A stretch of 64,000 bases of DNA from Oceanospirillum sp048265165 (GCF_048265165.1 NZ_JBLXCD010000002.1:496001-560000); one strand, 5' to 3'; positions 51,757-61,807 are shown, counted from the stretch's first letter. Translations and numbers: made by a program. Notes: generated from the letters alone by a model not told the origin.

Positions 51757-52740
51757 TTACTTAATACCCAGAGCTTTCAGGGTTTTCTCAGCAACAGCAG
51801 ATGGAAGAGGCACATAACCATCCTTCACGACCACTTCCTGTCCTTGCTTGGACATCACCATCTTGATGAATTCGCGCTCAAGAGGCTGTAATGGCTGGTT
51901 AGGCTTTTTATTGACATAAACATACAGGAAACGGGACAGAGGGAATTTACCGCTGATCGCATTCTCGCTATTTGCTTCGTAGTACGGCTGACCTTCTTTC
52001 TTAGCCAGAGGTACTGCCCGTACACTGGATGTCTTATAGCCCATACCAGAGTAACCAATTGCGTTAATAGAGGTACTCACAGACTGTACAACAGATGCTG
52101 AACCAGGCTGTTCATTAACATTATTTCTGAAGTCGCCCTTACACAGCGCCTTACCTTTAAAGTAACCATAGGTACCGGATACTGAGTTACGGCCGTACAA
52201 CTGGATATCACGATTTGCCCAAGAACCGGTCAGGCCCAGGTCACCCCATTTATTAGCATCAGATGGAGCACCGCACTTACGGGTAGAAGAGAAAATCGCA
52301 TCAACCTGCTCAATGCTCAGGCCTTTGATCGGGTTATCTTTGTGCACGAATACAGCCAGGGCATCGATTGCTACCGGAACTGGAACTGGCTTATAGCCAA
52401 AGCGGTTTTCAAATGCTTCCAGCTCTTTATCTTTCATTTTACGGCTCATTGGCCCCAGGTTAGCCGTACCTTCAGTCAGAGCCGGTGGCGCAGTTGAAGA
52501 GCCCGCTGCCTGAATCTGAATATTTACATTCGGGTAAGTACGCTTGTACTCTTCTGCCCATAGAGTCATCAGGTTAGCCAAAGTATCAGAACCAACGGAA
52601 GACAGATTCCCGGAGACACCACTTGCTTTTTCATAGCTTGGCAGATTCGGATCAACTTTAGCGGCAGCATTGGCCGTAACAGCTGTAACAGTACCTGCAG
52701 CAACCAGAGAAACCGCTGCAATCATCTTCTTCATTTTCAT
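51757..52740 (-). CDS. pstS: Periplasmic phosphate-binding protein PstS
   Basis: 327 residues with signal peptide (MKMKKMIAAVSLVAAGTVTAV, then TANA). Phosphate-binding loops SSVGSDTLANLMTLWAEEYK, QAAGSSTAPPALTEGTANLGPMSRKMK and GRNSVSGTYGYFKGKAL. Delivers phosphate to PstC-PstA. Own strong Pho promoter; separated from pstC by a terminator, so it can be made in excess. Confidence 0.97.
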   Translation of the reverse strand: MKMKKMIAAVSLVAAGTVTAVTANAAAKVDPNLPSYEKASGVSGNLSSVGSDTLANLMTLWAEEYKRTYPNVNIQIQAAGSSTAPPALTEGTANLGPMSRKMKDKELEAFENRFGYKPVPVPVAIDALAVFVHKDNPIKGLSIEQVDAIFSSTRKCGAPSDANKWGDLGLTGSWANRDIQLYGRNSVSGTYGYFKGKALCKGDFRNNVNEQPGSASVVQSVSTSINAIGYSGMGYKTSSVRAVPLAKKEGQPYYEANSENAISGKFPLSRFLYVYVNKKPNQPLQPLEREFIKMVMSKQGQEVVVKDGYVPLPSAVAEKTLKALGIK

Positions 52741-53127
52741 GTTATCTCCTGAACATTACGTCCGTTTTCTATTTGACTAAATAAGATGCGTATTACTATT
52801 AATCTTGCTATGGGCATACTATAGGCAGGCTTTGTGACAGTTATATGAATGTCATATTCAATGAAGAAACTCTTTTTGTAACCGACAGAAACCTTGCCAT
52901 CAGGCAATCCCAGTTCTATACGGAGCCTCTGATACCCTTGGCCGATAACCCATAAAAGGTTCCTATCTGGCTCAGTGGTCATAGGGAATAGTGATAGTTA
53001 AAGAATTTAGTGATAGTCTGCGCCTGACAGATAAAAAATGCTTGATAGAGCCCCGCCGCGCAGTCGGCGTACCTGAAATCTGGTTCAGTCAGACCTGACA
53101 ACACACTCAGACAAATAAGAAAAGCTA
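52741..53127. promoter_or_regulatory. 387-base region between pstS and the YciA-like gene, with the pstS Pho promoter
   Basis: A Pho box at 52834-52851 reads, on the minus strand, CATTCAT-ATAA-CTGTCAC (12 of 14 conserved half-site bases), and a -10 box TATAGT (52818-52823) follows ten bases later, the classic class of PhoB-activated promoter. The rest of the region, toward the divergent YciA-like gene, shows no further element I can name. Confidence 0.82.
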
Positions 53128-53541
53128 ATGAGCAACGTCGATAATATTGAAGATATTCCTTCACCCTTGGGTGAGCTGACACTGAAGATCGCTGCAACAC
53201 CTCAGGACACTAATATCTATGGTGATATTGCCGGTGGTTGGTTAGTGTCTCAGATGGATCTAGCTGCAGAGATCAGCGCAGGCAAGCTGGCGAAAGGGCG
53301 CACCGCAACCGTAGCCATCAGCGAGATGGACTTTCTATGTCCGGTTCGCATCGGGTCAACTGTCGGCATCTATACCCATGTTAAAGAGGTGGGCCACAGC
53401 TCGATTAGCGTCCGTGTCGAGGCCTGGATTCAGCCGCCATTTGAAAGTGACGAACAGGAAATGTTTAAGGTATCTGATGCTAAGTTTGTGATGGTCGCCA
53501 TTGACGGCAATGGCCGGATTCGCGCTGTACCGGAATCCTGA
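53128..53541 (+). CDS. YciA-like acyl-CoA thioesterase
   Basis: 137-residue hotdog protein: PQDTNIYGDIAGGWLVSQMDLAAEI (the Asn and Asp of the YciA/BACH active site), VAISEMDFLCPVRIGSTVGIYTHV and KVSDAKFVMVAIDGNGRIRAVP. It hydrolyses medium or long acyl-CoAs, mostly a housekeeping function. No neighbours in the same transcription unit. Confidence 0.9.
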   Translation: MSNVDNIEDIPSPLGELTLKIAATPQDTNIYGDIAGGWLVSQMDLAAEISAGKLAKGRTATVAISEMDFLCPVRIGSTVGIYTHVKEVGHSSISVRVEAWIQPPFESDEQEMFKVSDAKFVMVAIDGNGRIRAVPES

Positions 53542-53586
53542 GCAGGTTTTCAGTATTAGAAAATGGAACAATTTTATTCCGCAAAA

Positions 53587-53617
53587 GAAGAGGCTGATAA
53601 AAACCAGCCTCTTTTTT
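53587..53617 (+). terminator. Terminator after the YciA-like gene
   Basis: AAGAGGCTG (53588-53596) pairs with CAGCCTCTT (53605-53613), followed by TTTT; strong Rho-independent type. Confidence 0.88.
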
Positions 53618-53675
53618 GTTTTTAGCCACTCTTACTTAGACTCGTAAGGAGAGACTAGACACGTAAAGAGAAACG

Positions 53676-54794
53676 TTATCCCTTACCTGTCATTAAACGA
53701 CCGTTCAGATAAGCGTATTCAGAGATCTTCTGATAATCATCAGACAGATTACGGAAGTTTATAAAGGAGTCGTAGATACGACGGCTCAGATCATCTTTTT
53801 GCGCTTCTTCAAATACCACTTCATCAGAAATGGTCCGCAGCTCCTGATAAACATCAGAAGGCAGCTCTCGCAGCTCAACACCGTGATCATTGACCAGCTC
53901 TTTTAGTGCCACTGCATTGCGATAAGTTACCTCATCCATCATATCCTGGTTGGCAGCACGAGTTGCGACCATAACAACCTCCTGAAGATCAGCAGGAAGT
54001 GCTTCAAACGCCGTTTTATTGATCATGCCTTCCAGTACAGAACCCGGCTCATGCCAGCCAGGGTAGTAGTAATATTTGGCTGCTTTATAAAGGCCGAAAG
54101 CTTTATCGTTGTATGGGCCAACCCATTCTGTCGCATCGATTGCACCAGTTTGCAGCGAGGTAAACAGCTCAGATCCCGGCAGACTAACCGCCGTACCGCC
54201 TGCTCGGTTAAGCACCTCACCGCCTAAACCTGGAATGCGCATTTTAAGGCCTTTCAGATCATCCAGTGAGTTAACTTCTTTATTGAACCAGCCCGCCATC
54301 TGAACACCGGTATTACCTACCGCAGTAGGAATCAGGTTAAATGGCTCATAAACCTCTTTCCACAGCTCAAGACCACCACCGTAGTAGATCCAGCTAGCGA
54401 TCTCTTGTGCGTTCAAGCCAAAAGGAACGGCAGCAAAAAACTGTGCAGCCGGTGCCTTACCCTTCCAGTAATACGAAGCACTATGCCCCATTTGTGCCGT
54501 ACCTTCTGATACCGCATCAAACACGCCAAACGCAGGTACCAGTTCTCCAGCCCCATAAACCTTAATTTCCAGACGACCGCCGCTCATTTTGGTGATCTTT
54601 TCTGCAAGACTGTTCGCTGCGGTACCTAAGCCTGGAAAGTTCTTAGGCCAGGTAGTCACCATTTTCCATTTAATTTTTTCTTGCTTTGCGCTTGCCTGCT
54701 GTTTTTCACTGCCCGATTCAGAACCGGTACAACCTGCCAGTACAGCACCTGCTGCGCCCACACCCAGTGCGGTAACAAACTCACGACGCTTCAT
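53676..54794 (-). CDS. TRAP transporter solute-binding protein, Tat-type lipoprotein
   Basis: 372 residues of the DctP/TakP family. The N-terminus MKRREFVTALGVGAAGAVLAGC joins a twin-arginine-like KRREF motif with a lipobox LAGC, so the protein should be exported by Tat and lipid-anchored. Family blocks: GGRLEIKVYGAGELVPAFGVFDAV, KGLKMRIPGLGGEVLNRAGGTAVSLPGSELFTSLQTGAIDATEWVGP (TakP-like carboxylate-binding Arg). No DctQ or DctM membrane genes are nearby, so the transporter partner is elsewhere or absent. Confidence 0.88.
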   Translation of the reverse strand: MKRREFVTALGVGAAGAVLAGCTGSESGSEKQQASAKQEKIKWKMVTTWPKNFPGLGTAANSLAEKITKMSGGRLEIKVYGAGELVPAFGVFDAVSEGTAQMGHSASYYWKGKAPAAQFFAAVPFGLNAQEIASWIYYGGGLELWKEVYEPFNLIPTAVGNTGVQMAGWFNKEVNSLDDLKGLKMRIPGLGGEVLNRAGGTAVSLPGSELFTSLQTGAIDATEWVGPYNDKAFGLYKAAKYYYYPGWHEPGSVLEGMINKTAFEALPADLQEVVMVATRAANQDMMDEVTYRNAVALKELVNDHGVELRELPSDVYQELRTISDEVVFEEAQKDDLSRRIYDSFINFRNLSDDYQKISEYAYLNGRLMTGKG

Positions 54795-54966
54795 GCTTTT
54801 TAGCTCCTGATTTTTATTTTCTTGTTTTCATTTTTTAAGTGTATCACGACTAAAATTATCAGATTTTCAGTCAGGTTACACTATTCCGGAGTTATCAAAC
54901 CCTGAATGCCTGTAAAGATCAGCAGACGATCCGGGTCAATAGCAGTGGCTACATCTGCTGTAGCTT

Positions 54967-57183
54967 TTATAAGGCTTCCAATTTAGCAAAGCCTGCCATT
55001 AGCCATTTTTCACCATCATTATCAAAATTCACCTGAATTCGGGCCTTTGCGCCCTGTCCTTCATAGTTCAGTACAATGCCTTCACCAAAAACAGCATGTT
55101 TAACCCGTTGGCCTACCATCAGTGCTGGGCCACCATCACCACTGTCTAGGGCTTCTGTTGGCTTCCATTGAGACCCCGGGCGACTGCTGGTGACCGGCTT
55201 TGAGATCTGGCCGCGCAGGCGCACCTCTTCCAGCAGATGCTCAGGGATTTCACGAACAAAGCGGGAAGGCGTGTTATAAGTTTCCCGGCCATGCAGCCGG
55301 CGCATCTCTGCATAAGTGATGTAGAGCTTTTTCATAGCCCGAGTGATTCCGACATAGCAGAGACGACGCTCTTCCTGGAGCCGTGAAGGGTCTTCCATCG
55401 ACATCTTATGCGGAAACAGCCCTTCTTCGACACCAGCCATAAAGACCAGTGGGAACTCCAGACCTTTTGCCGAATGCAGTGTCATCAGCTGTACGGCATC
55501 TTCATATTCATCTGCCTGTTGCTCACCCGCATCCAGCGCCGCTTCCGAAAGAAAACTTTGCAGCATAACCAGGGTATCCACCCCATCATCTTCATCGGTT
55601 TCAACCGGGTCTTCCGAAGGCGTAAAGCCCCGGGCTGCGGTGACCAGCTCTTCAAGGTTTTCCACCCGGGCCTGGCCTTTTTCACCTTTCTCCTGACGGT
55701 GAAATTCAACCAGTCCGGTCGTTTCATTCACATGATCTACCAACTCATGCAGGCTAAGCTCATGCCCGGAGTCTTCCAGTTGATCCAGTAATGCCATAAA
55801 GCCACTTAGTGCGGATAACGCTCGGGCCGGTAAAATTTTATTGGCAATACAGTGTCCCGCCGCTTCCCAGAGTGAGCAACCCTCATTACGGGCCAGTTCA
55901 CGCAGAGTATCAATCGTTTTCGCACCAATACCACGGGTCGGCGTATTGATCACACGTTCAAGAGCCGCATCATCGTTTCTACTCTGGATAAGGCGCAGGT
56001 AGGCCAGGGCGTTCTTAATTTCAAGACGCTCATAAAAGCGCTGTCCCCCATAAATCCGATAGGGGGTTCCTGCACGGATCAGGGCCTCTTCCAGCACCCG
56101 CGACTGGGCATTGGAGCGATACAGAATGGCTGTTTCAGAACGGGTGCCTCCTTCCTGTACCCACTTTTCGATGGTATTGACGATAAAGCGCGCTTCATCC
56201 TGTTCGTTAAAACCGGCATACAGGGCGATGGGTTCACCCTCATTACCCTCCGTCCATAGCTCTTTACCCATGCGATCAAAATTATTGGCAATCAGGCTAT
56301 TTGCCGCTTCGAGAATGGTGCCGGTAGAGCGGTAGTTCTGTTCCAGCCGAACTGTCTTACTACCATCAAAGTCGGAGGCAAACTGGTGGATATTTTCAAC
56401 TTTTGCACCACGCCAGCCATAGATGGACTGATCATCATCACCCACCACAGTCAGCAGGTTATTATGACCAGATGTCAGCAGGCGTAACCAGGCATATTGA
56501 ATAGTGTTGGTGTCCTGAAATTCATCCACCAAAATATGACGGAAGCGCTCCTGGTAATGCTTCAGCAATAAAGGATTATCCCGGAGAAGTTCATGGGCGC
56601 GCAGTAACAGCTCACCAAAATCTACCAGGCCAGTACGCTGACAGTGCTCTTCATAGAGACTATAAAGATGATTCATGGTGGCGGTGAAGCGGTCGCCTGT
56701 ATCCATAAAGTAGCCCGCGCGGCGACCTTCATCTTTTTGGCCATTGATATACCCCTGAACCTGTCGTGGTGGCCAGCGCTCATCATCAATACCATGATCT
56801 TTCATCAGACGCTTTATCAGGCGTAGCTGATCATCGGAGTCCAGAATCTGGAAATTTTCCGGTAACTTGGCATCCCGCCAATGGGTTCTCAGCAAACGGT
56901 GTGCGATACCGTGAAATGTTCCAACCCAGAAGTTACGCATGGGTAAGCCCAGTAAAGCCTCCAACCGGGTCCGCATCTCTGCGGCAGCCTTGTTGGTGAA
57001 GGTTACCGACATAATACTGTGAGGAGAGATACCTTCGACCTGCACCAGCCAGCCTATCCTATGCACCAGAACCCGGGTTTTACCACTGCCGGCGCCAGCC
57101 AAAACCAGCATATGTTGCGCCGGTGCAGTAACCGCTTCACGTTGAGCATCATTCAGGGCGTCGATAAGGTGTGTAACTTCCAT
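54967..57183 (-). CDS. uvrD: DNA helicase II UvrD
   Basis: 738 residues, 3'-to-5' SF1A helicase in mismatch and excision repair. Walker A GAGSGKT at 30-36, VTFTNKAAAEMRTRL, DEFQDTN, GDDDQSIYGWRGA, LEQNYRS, TLHSAKGLEFPLVF, and the C-terminal Tudor-like domain VGQRVKHAVFGEGIVLNYEG. Length between E. coli UvrD and Rep, and the C-terminal domain supports UvrD. Confidence 0.95.
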   Translation of the reverse strand: MEVTHLIDALNDAQREAVTAPAQHMLVLAGAGSGKTRVLVHRIGWLVQVEGISPHSIMSVTFTNKAAAEMRTRLEALLGLPMRNFWVGTFHGIAHRLLRTHWRDAKLPENFQILDSDDQLRLIKRLMKDHGIDDERWPPRQVQGYINGQKDEGRRAGYFMDTGDRFTATMNHLYSLYEEHCQRTGLVDFGELLLRAHELLRDNPLLLKHYQERFRHILVDEFQDTNTIQYAWLRLLTSGHNNLLTVVGDDDQSIYGWRGAKVENIHQFASDFDGSKTVRLEQNYRSTGTILEAANSLIANNFDRMGKELWTEGNEGEPIALYAGFNEQDEARFIVNTIEKWVQEGGTRSETAILYRSNAQSRVLEEALIRAGTPYRIYGGQRFYERLEIKNALAYLRLIQSRNDDAALERVINTPTRGIGAKTIDTLRELARNEGCSLWEAAGHCIANKILPARALSALSGFMALLDQLEDSGHELSLHELVDHVNETTGLVEFHRQEKGEKGQARVENLEELVTAARGFTPSEDPVETDEDDGVDTLVMLQSFLSEAALDAGEQQADEYEDAVQLMTLHSAKGLEFPLVFMAGVEEGLFPHKMSMEDPSRLQEERRLCYVGITRAMKKLYITYAEMRRLHGRETYNTPSRFVREIPEHLLEEVRLRGQISKPVTSSRPGSQWKPTEALDSGDGGPALMVGQRVKHAVFGEGIVLNYEGQGAKARIQVNFDNDGEKWLMAGFAKLEAL

Positions 57184-57402
57184 AATCTTCCAGTTATTTT
57201 GGCGAGTGATCAGGGCAAAGCTGGCATATTGCCTAGGCTGTAAGGTCGTTTTTACCGTCGAGACTCTATCACAATATGTTACTGAAAACCTTTATCCGAC
57301 TATTCTGAAGCAAAGGTGCATCTGTTATCTTTAATCATTAGAGGCTTAAGGGAATTGAGCCCATAAAACAAAAATAAGACGACACCAGAGTAATAACTAA
57401 CC

Positions 57403-60333
57403 ATGACCTATCCTGAAGAGTCCTCTTTTCTGCAGGAACAGGCTGATGCGACCTCCTTCGATCAGGCCTTGCTCTGCGAACAACTGACATTGTTATACAG
57501 GGATTCCACAACATACTACCGGCTGGGTATGGGCTGCGCCCTGGTGTGTTGCACTTTGCTGTGGGATACCACAGCAAATATGCTATTGGGGCTCTGGTTG
57601 CTGACCTACGCCTTACTGACGTGGGGCGGCATTAACCTTAACAACCGGTTCCAGAAATACCTAAACCATAAGCCCTCTGATACAGCCGCGAGCTCAGCCA
57701 GCAAGCTCAACAGATGGCGGCATCTCTTCACTTTAGGCGGTGCTCTGGTCGGCAGCTATTGGGGAGTGTTACTGGTCTGCCTAACACCTGAAGCCAGCAT
57801 CTTGCTGCAGTCTGTGGTTATTCTGGCCATAACAGGGCTCGCTCTCTATGCCAGTGCTATCTTTTCAGCACTGCTTGTCAGTTACCTTGGATTTGTTCTA
57901 CCAGCCTTTATCCCTTTTCTATTGCGGGAGTTTAATAGCCCGGAACCTTTGCTTTCTCCCTCGGTAATTCTGGTTTTCCTCAGTTTTCTGATCTATAGCG
58001 CCTGGCGCAACCATCTGCTGCTTAAAAACTCTCTGAGCCAGAATGTTAATAACCGTCGACTGCTAAAACAGGTTAGCCACGAGCAGAAGATCACTCAGCA
58101 GCTCAACCAACAACTCGAAGCAGAGGCAAAAACGAGAGCAGACGCAGAACAAAAACTACAACAGGCACAATCCAGCCTTGAACACCAGATTCAGGAGCGC
58201 ACACAGGCTCTGTCAGAAGCCAACCAGCACCTGAAAACAGCAATATCAGAGCAGCGCCAGGCCAGTATTGACCTCGAGCGTAACCGCCAGCGCTACTCCA
58301 AAGCAATCGAAGCCAGTGACCTGGGATTATGGGAGTGGGACCTGGAAACAGATGAGATCTATCACTCACATTTTGAGCAGCTGTTTGGTTACTCCGAGCA
58401 GGAAATTCCACACTTTATGGGACACCTGCAACCCCTAGTGCATAAAGATGATTATCCGGCACTGAGAACTGCATTGGTGGATACTCTGAAGGGTTATCTT
58501 GATCAGTTTAAAGTTCAGTTCCGCATCCGTCACAAAGGTGGACAATGGAGATGGCTGGAGGATACCGGAAGAGTAATCGACCGCAATCCTCAGTCCGGAA
58601 AGGCCCGTAAAATGATCGGAACCCGTCGGGACGTGACAGATCAGATTGCCCGTGATGAGCGGTTACGCCTTGCCTGGCATGCTTTTGAAAGCTCCAGCGA
58701 GGCGATGTTTATCCTTAATGAAGACTTCGTGATCACCACTCTCAATGAAGCCTTCTACCAGATTACAGGCTATTCTTGTCAGGAGTTGCAAGGCACACCT
58801 TTCGACCAGAGCCCGCTATGGCAGCTTGATCAGGAGCTGAATAAAAAGATTCGCAAACAACTGACCCAGCTCGGCGCCTGGGAAGGTGAGTTAATCGAGC
58901 AGCGTAAAAATGGTGATAAATTCCCTGAATGGCTGAAAGTGTATCGTGTACCTTCCAAGCAGAGTGAAGCCTCTCACTACGTCGGTATATTCTCAGACCT
59001 GACCCAGCGAAGAAAAGCGGAAGAGAAACTCAGCTATCTGGCGAACTACGACGACCTGACAGGGGTTGCTAACCGCAACCAGTTCAAAGACCGACTGCAT
59101 ATTGCTATTTCACAGGCCCGCCTGAATAACGGGAAAATGGCTTTAATACTTCTAGATATTGACCGGTTCAAGGCGATTAATAACACACTGGGACATGATG
59201 TCGGCGACCAGCTCTTAAAAGAGCTAGCAAATCGCCTGAACAACCAGATTCAGAACGTAGACACTATTGCCCGCCTCGGGGCTGATGAGTTTGCCCTGAT
59301 TGTAGACCACTATGAACAGGAGTCTGACGTTACTGAGCTAGCTGAACAGATCTATCAGCTGGTTCATACGCCACTTAAAATCGAAAACCATGAATTAATT
59401 ACCTCCTGCAGTATAGGTATCAGCCTGTTTCCGAAGCACACTCGTGGCCTTAATATTTTAGTTAACCAGGCAGACCTGGCCCGCAATAAAGTAAAACAGT
59501 TAGGTGGTTCAGGATTCGAGTTCTACTCAGAAGAACTGCAAACCGGCTCTCTGGAGCGCTTAAAAATGGAGAGCGACCTTCGCAAAGCGCTCCAGCGTGA
59601 TGAATTATGTGTCTACTATCAGCCTAAGGTATCGCTCAAAAAAGACCAGATATTTGAGGCTGAAGCCCTTGTGCGCTGGAACCACCCTGAATCAGGCCTT
59701 ATTTCGCCAGGCTCATTTATTCCCATCGCCGAAGAAACAGGATTGGTGGCAGCCTTGGGTGAACAGGTGCTGATTAAATCTTGCCGGCAAGTGAAAGAGT
59801 GGCTGGACAGGGGTGTTGAGATCAAGGTCTCTGTTAACTTATCAGCTCAGCAACTGAGACATAATGATCTGGTTAGTTTTATTGATCAGACTATTCGGGA
59901 AGCAGATATCCCCCATAAGCTGATTGAACTGGAACTTACTGAAAGCTCTCTTATTGACGACCCCGAGCACACTGTCGAGGTGCTGGATCAGATCCGGGCA
60001 CTGGGCATCACGCTGGCGATTGATGATTTTGGAACCGGCTATTCATCTCTCAGCTATCTGCAGCGTTTTCCACTGGACATACTCAAGATCGACCGAAGCT
60101 TTCTGAAACAGATAAACAGCCCTGACCCTCAACAAGCGACACTGACAAAAGCCATCATCGCCCTAGGCCACAATCTTGAGATGAGAATTGTTGCTGAGGG
60201 TGTCGAAACCCGGGCTCAGCTGGAGTTCCTGATTCGGCATGGTTGCGATTTTGCCCAGGGCTTCTACATCAGCCCACCCGTGCCAGCCCAGACATTCTTT
60301 GAGTTGGTTGAGCAGTACAACAGCAAGGTGTAA
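57403..60333 (+). CDS. Membrane PAS-PAS-GGDEF-EAL protein with GADEF site
   Basis: 976 residues. Five or more membrane helices at about 45-220, a coiled coil (about 220-300, QLEAEAKTRADAEQKLQQAQ), two PAS domains (about 305-420 and 430-550), GGDEF domain (about 555-715) and EAL domain (about 725-970). The cyclase motif is RLGADEF (626-630) instead of GGDEF, so synthesis is probably weak or lost, while GTP binding may remain. The phosphodiesterase has EAEALVRW, ELTESSLIDD, DDFGTGYSSL and ILKIDRSF, and looks intact. Likely a c-di-GMP phosphodiesterase with GTP or redox input. Confidence 0.9.
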   Translation: MTYPEESSFLQEQADATSFDQALLCEQLTLLYRDSTTYYRLGMGCALVCCTLLWDTTANMLLGLWLLTYALLTWGGINLNNRFQKYLNHKPSDTAASSASKLNRWRHLFTLGGALVGSYWGVLLVCLTPEASILLQSVVILAITGLALYASAIFSALLVSYLGFVLPAFIPFLLREFNSPEPLLSPSVILVFLSFLIYSAWRNHLLLKNSLSQNVNNRRLLKQVSHEQKITQQLNQQLEAEAKTRADAEQKLQQAQSSLEHQIQERTQALSEANQHLKTAISEQRQASIDLERNRQRYSKAIEASDLGLWEWDLETDEIYHSHFEQLFGYSEQEIPHFMGHLQPLVHKDDYPALRTALVDTLKGYLDQFKVQFRIRHKGGQWRWLEDTGRVIDRNPQSGKARKMIGTRRDVTDQIARDERLRLAWHAFESSSEAMFILNEDFVITTLNEAFYQITGYSCQELQGTPFDQSPLWQLDQELNKKIRKQLTQLGAWEGELIEQRKNGDKFPEWLKVYRVPSKQSEASHYVGIFSDLTQRRKAEEKLSYLANYDDLTGVANRNQFKDRLHIAISQARLNNGKMALILLDIDRFKAINNTLGHDVGDQLLKELANRLNNQIQNVDTIARLGADEFALIVDHYEQESDVTELAEQIYQLVHTPLKIENHELITSCSIGISLFPKHTRGLNILVNQADLARNKVKQLGGSGFEFYSEELQTGSLERLKMESDLRKALQRDELCVYYQPKVSLKKDQIFEAEALVRWNHPESGLISPGSFIPIAEETGLVAALGEQVLIKSCRQVKEWLDRGVEIKVSVNLSAQQLRHNDLVSFIDQTIREADIPHKLIELELTESSLIDDPEHTVEVLDQIRALGITLAIDDFGTGYSSLSYLQRFPLDILKIDRSFLKQINSPDPQQATLTKAIIALGHNLEMRIVAEGVETRAQLEFLIRHGCDFAQGFYISPPVPAQTFFELVEQYNSKV

Positions 60334-60388
60334 GCAAAGAAATAAAGTGCAGGTAAAGCAATAAAGTAGCGGGGAAATTCCATTTAAG

Positions 60389-60413
60389 AACGGAGCATCA
60401 TGCTCCGTTTGGT
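60389..60413 (+). terminator. Hairpin between the EAL gene and hexR
   Basis: AACGGAGCA (60389-60397) pairs with TGCTCCGTT (60401-60409), a tight three-base loop, between two convergent genes. Short T run on the plus side. Confidence 0.6.
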
Positions 60414-60432
60414 TATGTTCTAGTTCAAATCC

Positions 60433-61284
60433 TCAGCTATCTGTCAGCCTGAGAGAGTGTAGGCTGCGCTTTACAGCCTTAAGATGCTCCGCCAGTTTCG
60501 GGCCGCGCATCTTGGCTACACCCACTGCCAGAACATCAATCATCACCAGATGAGCAATGCGTGAAGTCATAGGTGTATAAATCTCAGTATCTTCAGGCAC
60601 GTCAATGTAAAGAGGAATGGTAGCCAGCTCTGCCAGAGGTGAGCCGCTGGGGCAAAGGGCAATGACATTAGCTCCCGCCTCACGCACCAACTGTATACTT
60701 TGCAGCAATGCTTTTGTCCGGCCAGTCTGGGAGATCGCCACAACCACATCAGTATCCGACAGAGTTACTGCCGACATATTCTGCATATGAGGGTCTGAGT
60801 AAGCCGCTGTGGACATCTGTAAGCGGAAAAACTTATGCTGGGCATCGGTAGCAACAGCACCCGACGCCCCAAAACCAAAGAATTCTACCCGATCAGAACT
60901 GCTCAAGGCGGTGATCGCCTCCTGAACTTTCTCAGTATTGATACGGTTTTTAACAGCAAGTAAGGCGCTGGCTGTCGTATCAAAAATACTGTTGGTAAAA
61001 TCACTGACCGAATCATCCTGATTCATTGAGAACTGAGCAAAACGCGTCTCTTTTGCCAGGACCTGAGCTAAACGTAGTTTAAAGTCCTGAAAACCATCAC
61101 AGCCTAATGCACGACAAAAGCGAACAACCGTGGGCTCACTGACATTGGCTTCTGTCGCCAGGTCAACAATACGCATATGAATCACATCCGTTGCATGGTT
61201 CAGCACATAATCAGCAACCTTCTGCTCCGAACGGCGAAACTGTGTTTTTGAGTGATGGATCTTTTCCAGGATGTTTTCTTTCAC
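60433..61284 (-). CDS. hexR: HexR-type (RpiR family) regulator of glucose metabolism
   Basis: 283 residues. N-terminal RpiR helix-turn-helix (ILEKIHHSKTQFRRSEQKVADYVLNHATDVI, DLATEANVSEPTVVRFCRALGCDGFQDFKL) and C-terminal SIS domain that binds sugar phosphates (FFGFGASGAVATDAQHKF, VVAISQTGRTKALLQSI). It closely resembles HexR, the KDPG-responsive repressor of zwf-pgl-edd genes. Target genes are not adjacent here. Confidence 0.88.
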   Translation of the reverse strand: MKENILEKIHHSKTQFRRSEQKVADYVLNHATDVIHMRIVDLATEANVSEPTVVRFCRALGCDGFQDFKLRLAQVLAKETRFAQFSMNQDDSVSDFTNSIFDTTASALLAVKNRINTEKVQEAITALSSSDRVEFFGFGASGAVATDAQHKFFRLQMSTAAYSDPHMQNMSAVTLSDTDVVVAISQTGRTKALLQSIQLVREAGANVIALCPSGSPLAELATIPLYIDVPEDTEIYTPMTSRIAHLVMIDVLAVGVAKMRGPKLAEHLKAVKRSLHSLRLTDS

Positions 61285-61493
61285 CGGTTTACCACTGGTT
61301 AATTAAGCTCTTAGACGTCTGTTTATTTTACCTGTAACTTTGGCATAACGTCATTTTTTATTCCGACGTTAAAATACCAAGCTTGTCACAGGAATTTCAT
61401 ACACGCTATATTAGGATGGTAATCCTAAATCGATACAGGTTGTCATTTACTTATCAATCAAGCCTCAGGAAGAGCCTGGGGGAGGATGCTGAT

Positions 61494-61715
61494 ATGAGAC
61501 ACAACCCCACCGTTGACCACGGTAAAGTAGATCAGGTTAAAGATGAGATTTTCGATATCTTCATGTCTATAGAAGTTGAAGAACATGAGGAACGTAAGAA
61601 AAGTGAAGCACTAAAACAACTTGAAGCTCGGCGCGGTATCGAAAAACATTTCGAGAAAAAGCGACTCGTAGAAGAGCTTGATGATTATTGTGGAGACGAA
61701 GAGGTCAATCACTGA
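61494..61715 (+). CDS. Small acidic protein (PA3496-like)
   Basis: 73 residues from the ATG at 61494, which has GGAGG at eight bases. Highly charged helix: KVDQVKDEIFDIFMSIEVEE then KKSEALKQLEARRGIEKHFE and KKRLVEELDDYCGDEEVNH. The ARRxIE...KRL..ELDDY tail resembles short PA3496-type proteins of Pseudomonas, whose function is not established. The frame is open upstream to 61383 but without a ribosome site. Divergent from hexR. Confidence 0.6.
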   Translation: MRHNPTVDHGKVDQVKDEIFDIFMSIEVEEHEERKKSEALKQLEARRGIEKHFEKKRLVEELDDYCGDEEVNH

Positions 61716-61772
61716 TGCTTCCGGAAGAGCACTCTTTTTAGCTTAAGCAGAGACCCTTTATCAGGGCAGCGG

Positions 61773-61800
61773 TAATCGGCCTGACACAACAGGCCGATTA
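61773..61800. terminator. Hairpin between the small gene and glmS
   Basis: TAATCGGCCTG (61773-61783) pairs perfectly with CAGGCCGATTA (61790-61800), loop of six bases, eight bases from the glmS stop. A shared terminator for the two convergent genes is likely. Confidence 0.65.
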
Positions 61801-61807
61801 ATTACGA

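Noticed and set aside
52737..52982. 81-codon minus-strand frame upstream of pstS
   Set aside because: It overlaps the Pho box and -10 box of pstS, has no ribosome site and no recognisable sequence.
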